DNA of 64,000 nucleotides from Nitrosophilus labii (GCF_014466985.1 NZ_AP022826.1:310001-374000), one strand, 5' to 3'; positions 9,174 to 18,152 are shown, counted from the first letter of the stretch. Translations and numbers: made by a program. The notes: generated by a model not told the origin, from the sequence alone.

Positions 9174-9926
9174 ATGAAAGTGGCAGTATTTGATAGCGGC
9201 ATAGGTGGACTCACCGTTGTAAAGAGTCTTCTTGAACACAAACTTTTCGAAGAGATTATCTACTTTGGAGATACCGCAAGGGTCCCATACGGGATAAAAG
9301 ACAAAAACACAATTATTCGCTACTCTTTGGAAGCTTTGGAGTTTTTTAAAAACTTTGAGGTAGATATCTTGATAACAGCCTGCAACTCGGTAAGCGCCTA
9401 TGCTATCCCAGAACTTAAGCAAAACGCTCCTTTCCCGGTTGTAGGGGTTATAGAACCCGGAGTTTTGGCTCTAGAGAGAAAGATAAATGATAAAGAGGCG
9501 AATATCCTCATAATTGGAACTAACGCTACTATTAAAAGTCAAAAATACCAAAAACTTCTAAATCAAAAAGGTTTTTTCAACCTTGTTTCAAAACCTACCG
9601 GACTTTTTGTTCCTATCGTGGAAGAAGGTATATTTGAGGGAGAGGTTTTGGAAGCGGCTATGAGGCACTACTTTAAAGATATCAATAAACCTGACGCCAT
9701 TATACTTGGCTGCACACACTTTCCTTTGATAGCCAAAAATATAAAAAATTACTTCCAAAACGATACAACTCTCATTCACTCCGGAGAAGCGATAGTAGAG
9801 CATTTAGAAAAAGATTTCTCTCTTAAAAAGAGATTTTCAAAAACATCGTTGAAACTTTTCGCCTCCGAAAATCCCGAAAAATTAAAAGTTATCGCAAAAG
9901 TCTGGTTAAAACCTTCTATTGTATAA
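9174..9926 (+). CDS. murI: Glutamate racemase
   Basis: MurI converts L-glutamate to D-glutamate for peptidoglycan stem peptides. The 250-residue protein opens MKVAVFDSGIGGLTVVKSL, and the two catalytic cysteines are visible as Cys70 (TACNSVSA) and Cys180 (LGCTHFPL). PYGIKDKNTI is another family block. The start is fixed by the N-terminal motif; no strong ribosome binding site is visible because the heptamer tract runs up to the ATG. Confidence 0.95.
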   Translation: MKVAVFDSGIGGLTVVKSLLEHKLFEEIIYFGDTARVPYGIKDKNTIIRYSLEALEFFKNFEVDILITACNSVSAYAIPELKQNAPFPVVGVIEPGVLALERKINDKEANILIIGTNATIKSQKYQKLLNQKGFFNLVSKPTGLFVPIVEEGIFEGEVLEAAMRHYFKDINKPDAIILGCTHFPLIAKNIKNYFQNDTTLIHSGEAIVEHLEKDFSLKKRFSKTSLKLFASENPEKLKVIAKVWLKPSIV

Positions 9927-9952
9927 TATAAAAAAACATACTTGGAAAAAAG

Positions 9953-10243
9953 ATGAATAAAAATAGAGTTTTAAAAATAATAAAAGATAATAAAAAAGAG
10001 CTATCAAAATTTGGTGTAATAAAAATTGGTATTTTTGGAAGTTTTGCAAAAGGAACTTTTACAACAAATAGCGATATTGACATTTTAGTGGAAATTGAAA
10101 AATCAAAAAAAACTTTACACAACTTTTTAGAAATAAAACGTTTCTTAGAAAAAAAACTTCAAAAAAAAATAGATCTTACAACTCCTGAAGCTTTAAAAAA
10201 ATATATAAAAAAAGAGATATTAGAAACGGTTTTGTATGTCTAG
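9953..10243 (+). CDS. MNT-domain nucleotidyltransferase (MntA-like antitoxin), pair 1
   Basis: A 96-residue minimal nucleotidyltransferase. The active site reads G29-S30-F31 followed by nine residues and D41-I-D43, with a third candidate carboxylate at D74 (KKIDLTT). In MntA/HepT pairs this enzyme modifies the HEPN toxin with AMP groups and so neutralises it. Its last 8 nt overlap the HEPN gene downstream, the standard arrangement. The protein is very Lys-rich and the gene more AT-rich than murI and dnaX on either side, suggesting acquisition. Confidence 0.85.
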   Translation: MNKNRVLKIIKDNKKELSKFGVIKIGIFGSFAKGTFTTNSDIDILVEIEKSKKTLHNFLEIKRFLEKKLQKKIDLTTPEALKKYIKKEILETVLYV

Positions 10244-10583
10244 GGATCAAGTATTGTATCTTCTTGATATAAAAGAAAGCTGTGAAGCTATTTTTGAATA
10301 TCTAAAAGATATAGAATCTGCTCAAGATTTAGTTAAAGATAGAAAAACATATCAGGCAACTATAAGAGAATTTGAAATAATAGGAGAGGCGGTTTCTCAT
10401 ATATCGAAAGATATTAAGGAAAAATTTTCCGATATTGAATGGAGAGATATTAAAGATTTTAGAAATCTTTTAATTCATGAATATTTTGGCGTTGATTATG
10501 AGATAGTATATAAAACTGCTAAAAATGATTTAGAAATTTTATATATAACTGTTAATAAAATCTTAAAGGATTATGGTGTCTAA
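10236..10583 (+). CDS. HEPN-domain (HepT/DUF86) ribonuclease-like toxin, pair 1
   Basis: A 115-residue helical protein with an intact HEPN catalytic motif, R76-NLLI-H81-E-Y83 (RX4HXY), expected to cleave RNA. It overlaps the MNT gene by 8 nt upstream and the essential dnaX gene by 11 nt downstream, so dnaX translation probably depends on ribosomes leaving this gene. Toxin activity is inferred from the family; nothing here proves it. Confidence 0.85.
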   Translation: MSRDQVLYLLDIKESCEAIFEYLKDIESAQDLVKDRKTYQATIREFEIIGEAVSHISKDIKEKFSDIEWRDIKDFRNLLIHEYFGVDYEIVYKTAKNDLEILYITVNKILKDYGV

Positions 10584-12162
10584 AACTCTTGCGCTTAAAT
10601 ATCGTCCTAAACGTTTTGAAGATTTGATAGGTCAAGACTCAATTGCTCAAACATTGTCTTTAGCTCTAGATTCAAAACACCTTTCTCATGCTTATCTTTT
10701 TAGCGGTCTTAGAGGAAGTGGAAAAACAAGCACCGCTAGGATCTTCTCAAAAGCTATGATCTGCGATGAAGGACCTACAAGCAAACCATGTGAGTCTTGT
10801 GAAAACTGTATCGCAGCAAATGAAAACCGCCATATAGATATCATAGAAATGGACGCTGCTAGCAGCAGAAAGATAGACGACATCAGAGATCTTATAGAAC
10901 AGACCAAATACAAACCCGCAAGCGCAAGATTTAAGATATTTATCATAGACGAGGTTCATATGCTAACACGCGAGGCTTTCAACGCCCTTTTAAAAACTTT
11001 GGAGGAACCTCCCGAATATGTTAAGTTTATACTTGCAACTACCGATCCTTTAAAGCTGCCGGCAACTATTTTGAGTAGAACACAGCATTTTAGATTTAAA
11101 AAAATAAGCGAAAAAGAGATTGTGTCTCATTTAGCGCATATTTTAAATCTTGAAAATGTAGAGTATGAAGAGGAGGCTTTGCAGATATTAGCTAGAAGCG
11201 GTTCCGGGTCACTTAGAGACACTCTAACTCTTCTTGATCAAGCCATAATCTACTCCAAAAACTTCGTCAATACCCAAACTGTTACAGAAATGTTGGGTTT
11301 AGTGGACCCTAAAGTTTTAGAAAAGATTTTCGAAGCTATCTTAAGCGGCGATAAGAAAAAAGTAAAAGAGATTGTGGAAAATCTAAGAGATTATGAAGCT
11401 GAAATGGTGATAGATGAGATGATCATCTATCTAAAAGAGAGACTTTTTGAGGGTGATATAAGATTTTCCACGTTGATTCTGGATAGGTTTTTTAGAATTT
11501 TGAGCGAAGCCAAAAATCTTCTTTTTATAAATGCAGACGAAGATTTTGTTTTGACTCTATCTTTTTTAAAAATGATGGAGGCTCTAAAAATCAAAGAGAT
11601 AGACGAACTGATAGAATCTTTAAACAATGAAACAGATATAGAGCCTACTCAACGACCAACTCAACCTAAACCGATAGAGACAAAACCAAAAGAGCCTCTA
11701 CAGCAAAAACCGAAAGATTATAAAGTGGAGTTTAAAAAACTTATCAAAAAACTTTATGACAGAAATTATGAACTAGGAAAATGTTTTGAAAAGAGCATTA
11801 AATTTGTCTCTTTTGAAAACAAAGTTTTAACATGGCAAAGCGATCCCGATGAGGAGTGCAAAAAAACTTTAAAAATCTCTTACGGAATCATAAGACACTT
11901 TGTTCAAGAGATCTTCGGTATAGATACAAAGATAAAAAAGATAGTTCCACCGAAAAACGAAATCAAAGAGATGGAGCTACACGCAAACGAAGATAGCTCT
12001 TCTATGATAGAAGATATAGAGTCACAAAGCAGCTGTATAAGCGCTCAAGCGGGATTATCCGCTAAAGAGTTTGAAACTAAAGATATTTTAAACGAGCCTA
12101 TGGTGCAAAAAGCAAAAGAGCTATTTGACGCAAAAAGGATTATCGTAAAGCCTAAAGTTTGA
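10573..12162 (+). CDS. dnaX: DNA polymerase III subunit gamma/tau
   Basis: Clamp-loader ATPase of 529 residues. It has the N-terminal LALKYRPKRFEDLIGQD, Walker A GLRGSGKTS, a four-cysteine zinc site (CDEGPTSKPCESCENC), DEVHML for Walker B, and an arginine finger segment ILSRTQHF where Thr replaces the usual Cys of the SRC motif. The tau-type C-terminus after about residue 360 is charged and poorly conserved. An AAAGGA ribosome binding site lies inside the end of the HEPN gene. No gamma-producing slippery site was identified. Confidence 0.95.
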   Translation: MVSKTLALKYRPKRFEDLIGQDSIAQTLSLALDSKHLSHAYLFSGLRGSGKTSTARIFSKAMICDEGPTSKPCESCENCIAANENRHIDIIEMDAASSRKIDDIRDLIEQTKYKPASARFKIFIIDEVHMLTREAFNALLKTLEEPPEYVKFILATTDPLKLPATILSRTQHFRFKKISEKEIVSHLAHILNLENVEYEEEALQILARSGSGSLRDTLTLLDQAIIYSKNFVNTQTVTEMLGLVDPKVLEKIFEAILSGDKKKVKEIVENLRDYEAEMVIDEMIIYLKERLFEGDIRFSTLILDRFFRILSEAKNLLFINADEDFVLTLSFLKMMEALKIKEIDELIESLNNETDIEPTQRPTQPKPIETKPKEPLQQKPKDYKVEFKKLIKKLYDRNYELGKCFEKSIKFVSFENKVLTWQSDPDEECKKTLKISYGIIRHFVQEIFGIDTKIKKIVPPKNEIKEMELHANEDSSSMIEDIESQSSCISAQAGLSAKEFETKDILNEPMVQKAKELFDAKRIIVKPKV

Positions 12163-12324
12163 GTAAACTCAAGTGAAATAGACGAAAAAATATTGTCAGA
12201 GAAGATGTAAGCATTGTTTGCAATGACTGCAATCCAACCTTCACAATAAAATTATCAAAAATCACATCTGAAGTTGTTGAATTTTACAATTATAGATAAA
12301 ATTGTACATTTGACTAAACGATAA
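12163..12324. other. Gap with a truncated zinc-ribbon-like fragment
   Basis: A start-less + strand stretch at about 12200-12300 reads IVREDVSIVCNDCNPTF then TIKLSKITSEVVEFYNYR before a stop. The CxxC pair and the following Lys/Ile/Val-rich segment resemble the beginning of a zinc-ribbon domain. It may be a gene fragment left by the adjacent IS256 element. Not identified. Confidence 0.25.
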
Positions 12325-13401
12325 TGTCAAGAAAAATTCGCAATTTTCCTGATACTGTCAAGTTTTGTTCGCAATTTTACTTCCCAGCAAGTTGTATTTC
12401 ATTGGATATCAAGCAGCTTTAAGCTGCGCTTCATAGATTTCCATCACCTCTTGAAGCTTTTGTGGATGAATATAGCTTCTCTCAATCTCCCAGTCTTCAG
12501 TGTACTCCATCAAGTATGTGGTAATGAGTCTAATATAGGACTCTCTTGATGGAAAAACAGATACTACTTTAGAGCGTCTTCTAATCTCCTTGTTGATTCT
12601 TTCTAACACATTTGTCGAACTTATCCTCCTTTTATCAATTTGCGGGAAGTGATAAAACTGCAAAGAGTCTTCCAATCCATTTTGAAGCACTTGGGTAGCT
12701 TCAGGGAATTTTTTGCCATATTCATCGATAATAGCTTGGGCTATAAGATAAGCTTCCTTTTTGCTGTTTTGCAGCCAGATTTGTTTGAGTTTTGCTGCAA
12801 ATTTCTCTTTTGCTTTAGGTGGAACATGAGCCAGGATATTACGCATAAAATGGACTTTACACCGTTGCCATGATGCGCCAATAAAACTCTCTTTGAAAGC
12901 CTTTTGAATCCCTAAATGTACATCACTGATAAGCAATGCTATTTTTTTGTAATCCTCTTTCTTTGAGTCTCTCAAAGAAATTTCTCCAAGTTTCATAAGA
13001 CTCATTGATAAATGGCTCTATGGCTAATACTTCTCTTTTGCCTTCTAGTGTTACACCATAAGCTATCATAATAGCGGTAGATACCACTCTTCCTTCATAG
13101 TCTCTCACTTTCTCATACAAAGCATCAACCCTTGCGTTGGGATACTCTTTTTGCAGCGGTCTGTTTCGAAACTCTTCTACTTGTTCATCTAGCCCTTTAT
13201 TGATTTGAGATACTTGCGAAGCACTAATATTTTCTATCCCCAACTCTTTGGCCAAACGCTCTATCTTTCTTGTGGATACTCCATTCACATCAAATCCTGT
13301 AAAATATCAAGACACCCTGACCCCTCTCTTCTAAACCTCTCTAAACCTATTTTTATGGGACTTCTGCTCCCTCTCTTTAAAAAGTGAGAATATCAGGAAA
13401 A
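12325..13401 (-). mobile_element. Broken IS256-family insertion sequence
   Basis: The left end carries two direct 23-bp words, TGTCAAG-AAAAA-TTCGCAATTTT at 12325-12347 and TGTCAAG-TTTTG-TTCGCAATTTT at 12356-12378. The 11-bp word TTTTCCTGATA at 12344-12354 recurs inverted at 13391-13401, suggesting the terminal repeats. Between them is a frameshifted, N-terminally truncated transposase gene. The boundaries are approximate and no target duplication was recognised. Confidence 0.65.
12409..13288 (-). pseudogene. IS256-family transposase, truncated and frameshifted
   Basis: The N-terminal fragment (13288 down to 12923) begins MNGVSTRKIERLAKELGI and includes FRNRPL and the first catalytic Asp region (ARVDALYEKVRDYEGRVV). 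The reading frame breaks at an A7 tract (T7, 12942-12948), then continues as KIALLISDVHLGIQKAF, WQRCKVHFMRNILAHVPP and STNVLERINKEIRRRSKVVSVFPS to the stop. Joined, this is about 285 residues against roughly 400 in the family, so around 100 N-terminal residues are missing. Dead even if the frameshift were programmed. Confidence 0.85.
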
Positions 13402-13472
13402 AATTAGAAAAATGATAATTAGATTGATTGAATATAATAAAAACAAAATTCATTAATAACTATACTAACTTT

Positions 13473-13507
13473 TTACTGATCACTGCTTACTGTTTGCTGA
13501 TTACTAA
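13473..13507. repeat. Degenerate heptamer tract downstream of the IS256 remnant
   Basis: Five units in register: TTACTGA, TCACTGC, TTACTGT, TTGCTGA, TTACTAA. It lies in the 384-bp gap between the transposase remnant and the cytochrome gene, in which no gene is seen. Confidence 0.75.
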
Positions 13508-13635
13508 CTTATTTCTATTTATCCAAAAGATACCTAAGCAAGGCTAAGAGGATAGGTTGGGCAAATCAGACCGCTATTTGAGGAGTTGCGGGATTTTTCA
13601 ATATGTCTTGCAAATTTGTTATAAACTTAAAACTA

Positions 13636-13660
13636 TTTTTCGGGCAAAATGCCCGAAAAA
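13636..13660. terminator. Rho-independent terminator of the cytochrome c gene
   Basis: A perfect 11-bp stem (TTTTTCGGGCA, loop AAA, TGCCCGAAAAA) lies 12 bp after the cytochrome stop codon, with T runs on both strands, so it could act in both directions. Confidence 0.85.
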
Positions 13661-13672
13661 TCTTAAGTAAAT

Positions 13673-13972
13673 TTAGAATTTAGAGATATATTCTGATACA
13701 GCTTCGATGTCAGCATCGCTGTAAGAAGCAACTTGACCTTTCATAAGGCCGCCCATTCCGTAAACGTTTCTTGTACCCGCTTTATATCCTTTAAGAGACT
13801 CAACTAGCTTATCTTTACTCCAACCTTTAATTGGCTTAGATTTTCCAAGTGCGTGTTTTTCACCATGAGCGCCGTGGCATCCCGCACATTTTTTATATAG
13901 AGCCGCTCCGTCAGCCGCCATTAGGCTCATAGTTCCAGCGGCGATAAGTCCTATTATTGCCAATTTTTTCAT
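13673..13972 (-). CDS. Small periplasmic c-type cytochrome (c553-like)
   Basis: This 99-residue protein has a cleavable signal peptide (MKKLAIIGLIAAGTMSLMA, probable cleavage near residue 19-20), the haem attachment motif C29-A-G-C32-H33, and methionines in GMGGLM that could supply the axial ligand. It is a class I monohaem cytochrome acting as a soluble electron carrier, the c553 type of Campylobacterota. It stands alone between a probable promoter (-10 near 14030) and a strong terminator. Confidence 0.92.
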   Translation of the reverse strand: MKKLAIIGLIAAGTMSLMAADGAALYKKCAGCHGAHGEKHALGKSKPIKGWSKDKLVESLKGYKAGTRNVYGMGGLMKGQVASYSDADIEAVSEYISKF

Positions 13973-13990
13973 TTATGCTCCTTTATAGAT

Positions 13991-14009
13991 TTTGCACAAT
14001 AGGTGCAAA
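13991..14009. promoter_or_regulatory. Palindromic site in the cytochrome c leader
   Basis: A perfect inverted repeat TTTGCAC-AATAG-GTGCAAA lies between the minus-strand TATAAT at 14028-14033 and the cytochrome start at 13972. It could be an operator or a short 5' leader hairpin; which regulator would bind is unknown. Confidence 0.4.
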
Positions 14010-14027
14010 TTTGATTAAGTCGTACAT

Positions 14028-14033
14028 ATTATA
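14028..14033 (-). promoter_or_regulatory. Putative -10 element of the cytochrome c gene
   Basis: TATAAT on the minus strand 55 bp before the start codon, in an AT-rich setting without an obvious -35. Confidence 0.45.
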
Positions 14034-14146
14034 AATTATGAAATCTTTAATAAAGATAAAGAGTTGTAGAATTGCATTAAAATATTGTTTGTGATAAGAA
14101 AAGAAACAAAATAGTTTTAAATATCGACAATGAAGGAAGGTTCAGT

Positions 14147-14653
14147 ATGAATAAAGCTATTTTTTTAGATAGAGACGGAGTTATAAATATAGATAAATCT
14201 TATGTTTACAAAATTGATGACTTTGAATTTGTTGAAGGATTGATTAAAGCGCTAAAACATTTTCAAGGTTTAGGGTATTTGCTTATAGTCGTAACTAATC
14301 AGTCCGGAATAGGTAGAGGATATTATACTATTGATGATTTTAAAAAACTTACCGAGTGGATGTTGAGAGAGTTGAAAAAAGAGGAGATAGACATAAAAAA
14401 AGTATTTTTTTGTCCTCATTCTCCAGATGAAGGGTGTGAATGTAGAAAACCTAATCCTGGAATGATAAAAGAGGCAGTCAAAGAATTTAATGTAGATCTA
14501 ATAAACTCTTGGATGATAGGAGATAAAGAGAGAGATATAGAAGCGGCTTTGAGTGCCGGTATAAAAAATACGATATTGATAGGAGATATGGAAACGAAAG
14601 CGAAATTTAAAGTTAAATCGATTTTAGATACAATTTCTATAATTAAAAAGTAG
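14147..14653 (+). CDS. gmhB: D-glycero-beta-D-manno-heptose 1,7-bisphosphate 7-phosphatase
   Basis: HAD-superfamily phosphatase of 168 residues, third step of ADP-heptose synthesis. The nucleophile motif is D8-R9-D10-GVIN, VVTNQSGIGRG is HAD motif 2, and the zinc-binding region reads CPHSPDEGCECRKPNPGM, specific to the GmhB group. It heads a plus-strand run gmhB-hldD-(four-helix)-hldE-gmhA with a GAAGG ribosome binding site. Confidence 0.93.
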   Translation: MNKAIFLDRDGVINIDKSYVYKIDDFEFVEGLIKALKHFQGLGYLLIVVTNQSGIGRGYYTIDDFKKLTEWMLRELKKEEIDIKKVFFCPHSPDEGCECRKPNPGMIKEAVKEFNVDLINSWMIGDKERDIEAALSAGIKNTILIGDMETKAKFKVKSILDTISIIKK

Positions 14654-14683
14654 AACGTAGCCGGTAAGTTACAAGGAGAAAAG

Positions 14684-15688
14684 ATGAGATATTGCGATAT
14701 AGACTTTAATAATAAAACCGTTTTGATAACAGGAGGAGCCGGTTTTATAGGGAGCAATCTGGCTTTCTATTTTCAAGAAAATTTTCCCGAGTGCAAAGTG
14801 GTTGTTTTTGACAAATTTAGAACCGAAGAGAAGTTTTCAAACGGTAATTTGACTAGTTTTGGCCATTTTAAAAACCTTATAGGTTTTAAAGGTGAAATAA
14901 TAAGCGGAGATATCACAAATAAAGAGGATCTTGAGAGATTAAACGATTTTAAGTTTGACTATATTTTTCATCAAGCCGCTATTAGCGATACTACGGTTCA
15001 AGATCAAAAGATAATGGTAGATACAAACGTAAATGCTTTTAAAGACCTTTTAGATATGGCGGTTATGATGAAAGCGGGGATGATTTACGCTTCTAGCGGG
15101 GCGGTTTACGGAAAACTACCGGCTCCTCATAGCGTCGGCAAAGAGGCTCCCGCAAATATATATGGATTTAGCAAACTTATGATGGATAATTTAGCTTATG
15201 AATATATAAAAAAAAGTGACATTCCTATCGTAGGACTTAGATATTTTAATGTTTACGGTCCTAGAGAATACTACAAAAACAAAACCGCATCTATGATACT
15301 TCAGTTTGGTTTACAGATACTTAGAGGACAAAACCCTAGACTTTTTGTAGGAAGCGACAAGATAAAAAGGGACTTTGTGTATGTGGAAGATATTATACAA
15401 GCCAACATCAAAGCCTGTGATCCGAAAAAAAGCGGAGTTTATAACGCCGCTACTGGGATTGCTAGAAGTTTTCAAGATATAGTCGATATTTTACAAAAAG
15501 AGTTAAACACTGAACTTCCTTGTGAATATATTCCAAACCCTTACGAAAAACAGTATCAGTTTTTTACTCAAGCCGATATCGAACCAACCAAAAAGTTTTT
15601 AGATTATGAACCTAGATTTTCTTTAGAAGAGGGTATAAAAGCAGATATACCTTATATTAAAAAGATTTATGATGAGGAAGTAAGGTAG
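14684..15688 (+). CDS. hldD: ADP-L-glycero-D-manno-heptose 6-epimerase
   Basis: SDR epimerase of 334 residues that inverts C6 of ADP-D,D-heptose. The NADP-binding motif is VLITGGAGFIGSNLAFYF (near residue 12), the catalytic segment SSGAVYG followed by YGFSKLMMD supplies Tyr/Lys, and YFNVYGPREYYKN is diagnostic for HldD. AAGGAG lies 7 nt ahead of the ATG. Confidence 0.94.
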   Translation: MRYCDIDFNNKTVLITGGAGFIGSNLAFYFQENFPECKVVVFDKFRTEEKFSNGNLTSFGHFKNLIGFKGEIISGDITNKEDLERLNDFKFDYIFHQAAISDTTVQDQKIMVDTNVNAFKDLLDMAVMMKAGMIYASSGAVYGKLPAPHSVGKEAPANIYGFSKLMMDNLAYEYIKKSDIPIVGLRYFNVYGPREYYKNKTASMILQFGLQILRGQNPRLFVGSDKIKRDFVYVEDIIQANIKACDPKKSGVYNAATGIARSFQDIVDILQKELNTELPCEYIPNPYEKQYQFFTQADIEPTKKFLDYEPRFSLEEGIKADIPYIKKIYDEEVR

Positions 15689-15699
15689 AAGGGAATAAA

Positions 15700-16059
15700 A
15701 TGAGAAATAATCAATATAGAGATTTAATTGTTTGGCAAAAAGCAATGAAACTAGTTGAATTAGTTTATGAGAAATTGCTATATTTTCCGAAAGAAGAAAT
15801 ATATGGTTTGGCATCTCAGATAAAAAGATCAGTGATATCTATTCCAACTAACATTACAGAAGGTAAAGGAAGAAAAACAGATAAAGAGTTTATACAGTTT
15901 TTACATATTGCTTTAGGCTCTTTATATGAACTTCAAACTCAAATTGAACTTGCCAAAAGATTAAATATGATAGAAAATATTGATGAAATAGAAAATAGAA
16001 GTTTAGAAATAGAAAAAATGTTAAATGCATTGATAAATTCTAAAAAGGAATATAAATGA
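15700..16059 (+). CDS. Four-helix-bundle protein (23S rRNA IVS / Avd-like), copy 2
   Basis: A 119-residue family member with YRDLIVWQKAMKLVELVY, SQIKRSVISIPTNITEGKG and HIALGSLYELQTQIELAKRL. It sits between hldD and hldE, and its stop codon overlaps the hldE ATG (ATGA), so it is an in-operon gene coupled to an LPS enzyme. A heptamer tract starts 4 bp after its stop, inside hldE. Role unknown; see copies at 8808, 32644 and 53511. Confidence 0.87.
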   Translation: MRNNQYRDLIVWQKAMKLVELVYEKLLYFPKEEIYGLASQIKRSVISIPTNITEGKGRKTDKEFIQFLHIALGSLYELQTQIELAKRLNMIENIDEIENRSLEIEKMLNALINSKKEYK

Positions 16060-17501
16060 TATCTTCATCCTTCAACCTTCATCCTTCAACCTATATTCCT
16101 AAAATCCTGGTAGTGGGTGATCTTATGATAGATCACTACCTTTGGGGAGAGTGTGAGAGGATATCCCCTGAAGCGCCAGTTCAGGTAGTCGATGTCAAAG
16201 AGGAGAGCTTTGTTCTTGGTGGAGCGGGAAATGTTTTAAACAATCTAAAAGCTTTTGGAGCTGAGGTAAGCGTAGTTAGTGTTGTGGGAGATGACGAAAA
16301 CGGAGAGTGGCTAGAGAGAAGATTAGAAAAAAGAGGCATAAAAAAACTAGTTCTCATAAAAGAGAAGGGAAGAAAAACCAGCAAAAAAAGTAGAGTTATC
16401 GCTTCTCATCAACAGATAGTAAGGTTTGATAAAGAGAGTAAAGATGATATCTCTAAAAGAAGCGAAGAAGAGATTTTGAATGTTTTAAAGAAAAATTTCT
16501 CGGATTTTGATCTAATTTTGCTTTCCGATTACGGTAAAGGGGTTTTAACTCTTTCGTTGACTCAGGAGATAGTTTCTTTAGCAAACGGAAAGATTCCGAT
16601 CTTTGTTGATCCAAAAGGAAAAGATTATAGCAAATACAAAGGAGCCGATCTAATAACGCCTAACAAAAAAGAGGCGTCAATCGCTACTGGTATCGAGATA
16701 AAAGATGAAAAGAGTTTAAAAGAGGCCGGATTTTATTTGAAAAATGAGTATGATTTAAAAAATGTGATAATAACTTTGTCAGAAGAGGGAATGGCAATAT
16801 TTGAAGATAAGATGGTTAAAATCCCTACCGTAGCTAAAGAGGTTTATGACGTTACGGGAGCTGGCGATACGGTATTGGCGGCTTTGGGTTTTGCGGTTGC
16901 AAGCGGAAAGAGTTTAAAAGAAGCCGCGCGGTTTGCCAATCTTGCGGCCGGAGTAGTTGTAGGAAAAGTTGGTTGCGCTACTGCTACTTTAGAAGAGATA
17001 GAAGAGTATGAAAGCTCTTTGCATAAAAGTAGTTCCGAGGAGCAAATAAAAAGCTTTGAAGAGATCAAAAAAGTCGTTGAATATCTAAAAAGTAAAAATA
17101 AAAAGATTGTCTTTACCAACGGCTGTTTTGATATTTTACATATAGGGCATGTGAAATATCTTGAAAAAGCTAAAAAATTGGGCGATGTTTTGATAGTAGG
17201 CGTTAACGCCGATGAAAGCGTTAGAAGATTAAAAGGTGATGATAGACCCGTAAATCCTGAGTATGACAGAGCTTATTTGCTAGCAGCTTTGGAAGTGGTG
17301 GATTTTGTTGTGATTTTTAAAGAGGATACTCCTTATGAGCTTATAAAGATAATTCAGCCTGATATTTTGGTAAAAGGAGCCGATTATAAAGGTAAAGAGA
17401 TAGTCGGTAGCGATATAGCAAAAGAGGTAAAACTTATAGAATTTGTTGAAGGTAAGAGTACGAGTAAGATTATTGAGAAAGTGAGAAATAAGTCGAATTA
17501 G
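16056..17501 (+). CDS. hldE: Bifunctional heptose-7-phosphate kinase / heptose-1-phosphate adenylyltransferase
   Basis: Two-domain enzyme of 481 residues. A PfkB-type kinase occupies about residues 15-320 (LGGAGNVLNNL, VDPKGKDY, and the catalytic GAGDTVLAALGFA near 270). A cytidylyltransferase-like domain follows from about 345 (VFTNGCFDILHIGHVKYLEKAK with the HxGH motif). It carries out steps two and four of ADP-heptose synthesis. Residues 4-12 (SSFNLHPST) are encoded by four 7-bp repeats and precede the conserved fold at PKILVVGDLMIDHY. The start overlaps the four-helix stop. Confidence 0.95.
   Translation: MISSSFNLHPSTYIPKILVVGDLMIDHYLWGECERISPEAPVQVVDVKEESFVLGGAGNVLNNLKAFGAEVSVVSVVGDDENGEWLERRLEKRGIKKLVLIKEKGRKTSKKSRVIASHQQIVRFDKESKDDISKRSEEEILNVLKKNFSDFDLILLSDYGKGVLTLSLTQEIVSLANGKIPIFVDPKGKDYSKYKGADLITPNKKEASIATGIEIKDEKSLKEAGFYLKNEYDLKNVIITLSEEGMAIFEDKMVKIPTVAKEVYDVTGAGDTVLAALGFAVASGKSLKEAARFANLAAGVVVGKVGCATATLEEIEEYESSLHKSSSEEQIKSFEEIKKVVEYLKSKNKKIVFTNGCFDILHIGHVKYLEKAKKLGDVLIVGVNADESVRRLKGDDRPVNPEYDRAYLLAALEVVDFVVIFKEDTPYELIKIIQPDILVKGADYKGKEIVGSDIAKEVKLIEFVEGKSTSKIIEKVRNKSN
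16063..16090. repeat. Heptamer tract encoding the HldE N-terminus
   Basis: Four units in exact register, CTTCATC, CTTCAAC, CTTCATC, CTTCAAC, alternating at two positions. The G-free strand is the coding strand. Confidence 0.85.
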
Positions 17502-17556
17502 TATACTAGTATATTTGTATATTGGTATATTATTTCTCAATATTCTAATACATTAA
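17500..17556. repeat. TATA-type short tandem tract ahead of gmhA
   Basis: Approximate 8-bp units around TATATTGG (TATACTAG, TATATTTG, TATATTGG, TATATTAT). The same word family recurs at 52040-52080, 56780-56815 and 62965-62990. Confidence 0.6.
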
Positions 17557-17588
17557 ATATACTAAACTTTTACGAATAAAGGAAAAAA

Positions 17589-18152
17589 ATGTTGGAAATA
17601 ATAGAAAAAGATTTTGAGTCTCATTTAAAAACTTTTGAAAAGGTTGTTGAAGAGTTAAAGTTTCATATATATACCGCTTCGATAATCTGTGTTGAGGCAC
17701 TAAAAAATCAAAAAAAGATTTTACTTTTTGGAAACGGAGGAAGTGCGGCTGACGCTCAACATCTTGCGGCTGAGCTTGTGGGGAGATTTAAAAAAGAGAG
17801 ACGCTCTTTGCCGGCTATTGCCCTAACAACAGATACTTCCGCTTTAACGGCTATAGGAAACGATTACGGCTTTGAGGAAGTTTTTGCAAGGCAGTTAGAT
17901 GGCTTAGCGAACGAAGGGGATGTAGCTATAGGTATAAGTACTAGCGGAAATAGCGAAAATGTTTTGAGAGCTTTGGAAATTGCAAAAACAAAAGGGTGCA
18001 AAACTATAGGGTTAAGCGGTAGAGATGGTGGGAAAATGGCTGCTTTATGTGATGCAAATATTGTTGTTCCATCAAATGAAACACCTCGTATCCAAGAGAT
18101 GCATATTATGATAGGTCATATTATATGCAATGTTATTGATGAGAATTTTTAA
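17589..18152 (+). CDS. gmhA: Sedoheptulose-7-phosphate isomerase
   Basis: SIS-domain isomerase of 187 residues producing D-glycero-D-manno-heptose 7-phosphate, the first step of ADP-heptose synthesis. Family blocks are LLFGNGGSAADAQHLAAELVGRF, the ligand loop GISTSGNSENVL, and TPRIQEMHIMIGHIICNVID near the end. An AAAGGA site precedes the ATG. Its stop overlaps the start of the following MNT gene by one base (TAATG). Confidence 0.95.
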   Translation: MLEIIEKDFESHLKTFEKVVEELKFHIYTASIICVEALKNQKKILLFGNGGSAADAQHLAAELVGRFKKERRSLPAIALTTDTSALTAIGNDYGFEEVFARQLDGLANEGDVAIGISTSGNSENVLRALEIAKTKGCKTIGLSGRDGGKMAALCDANIVVPSNETPRIQEMHIMIGHIICNVIDENF

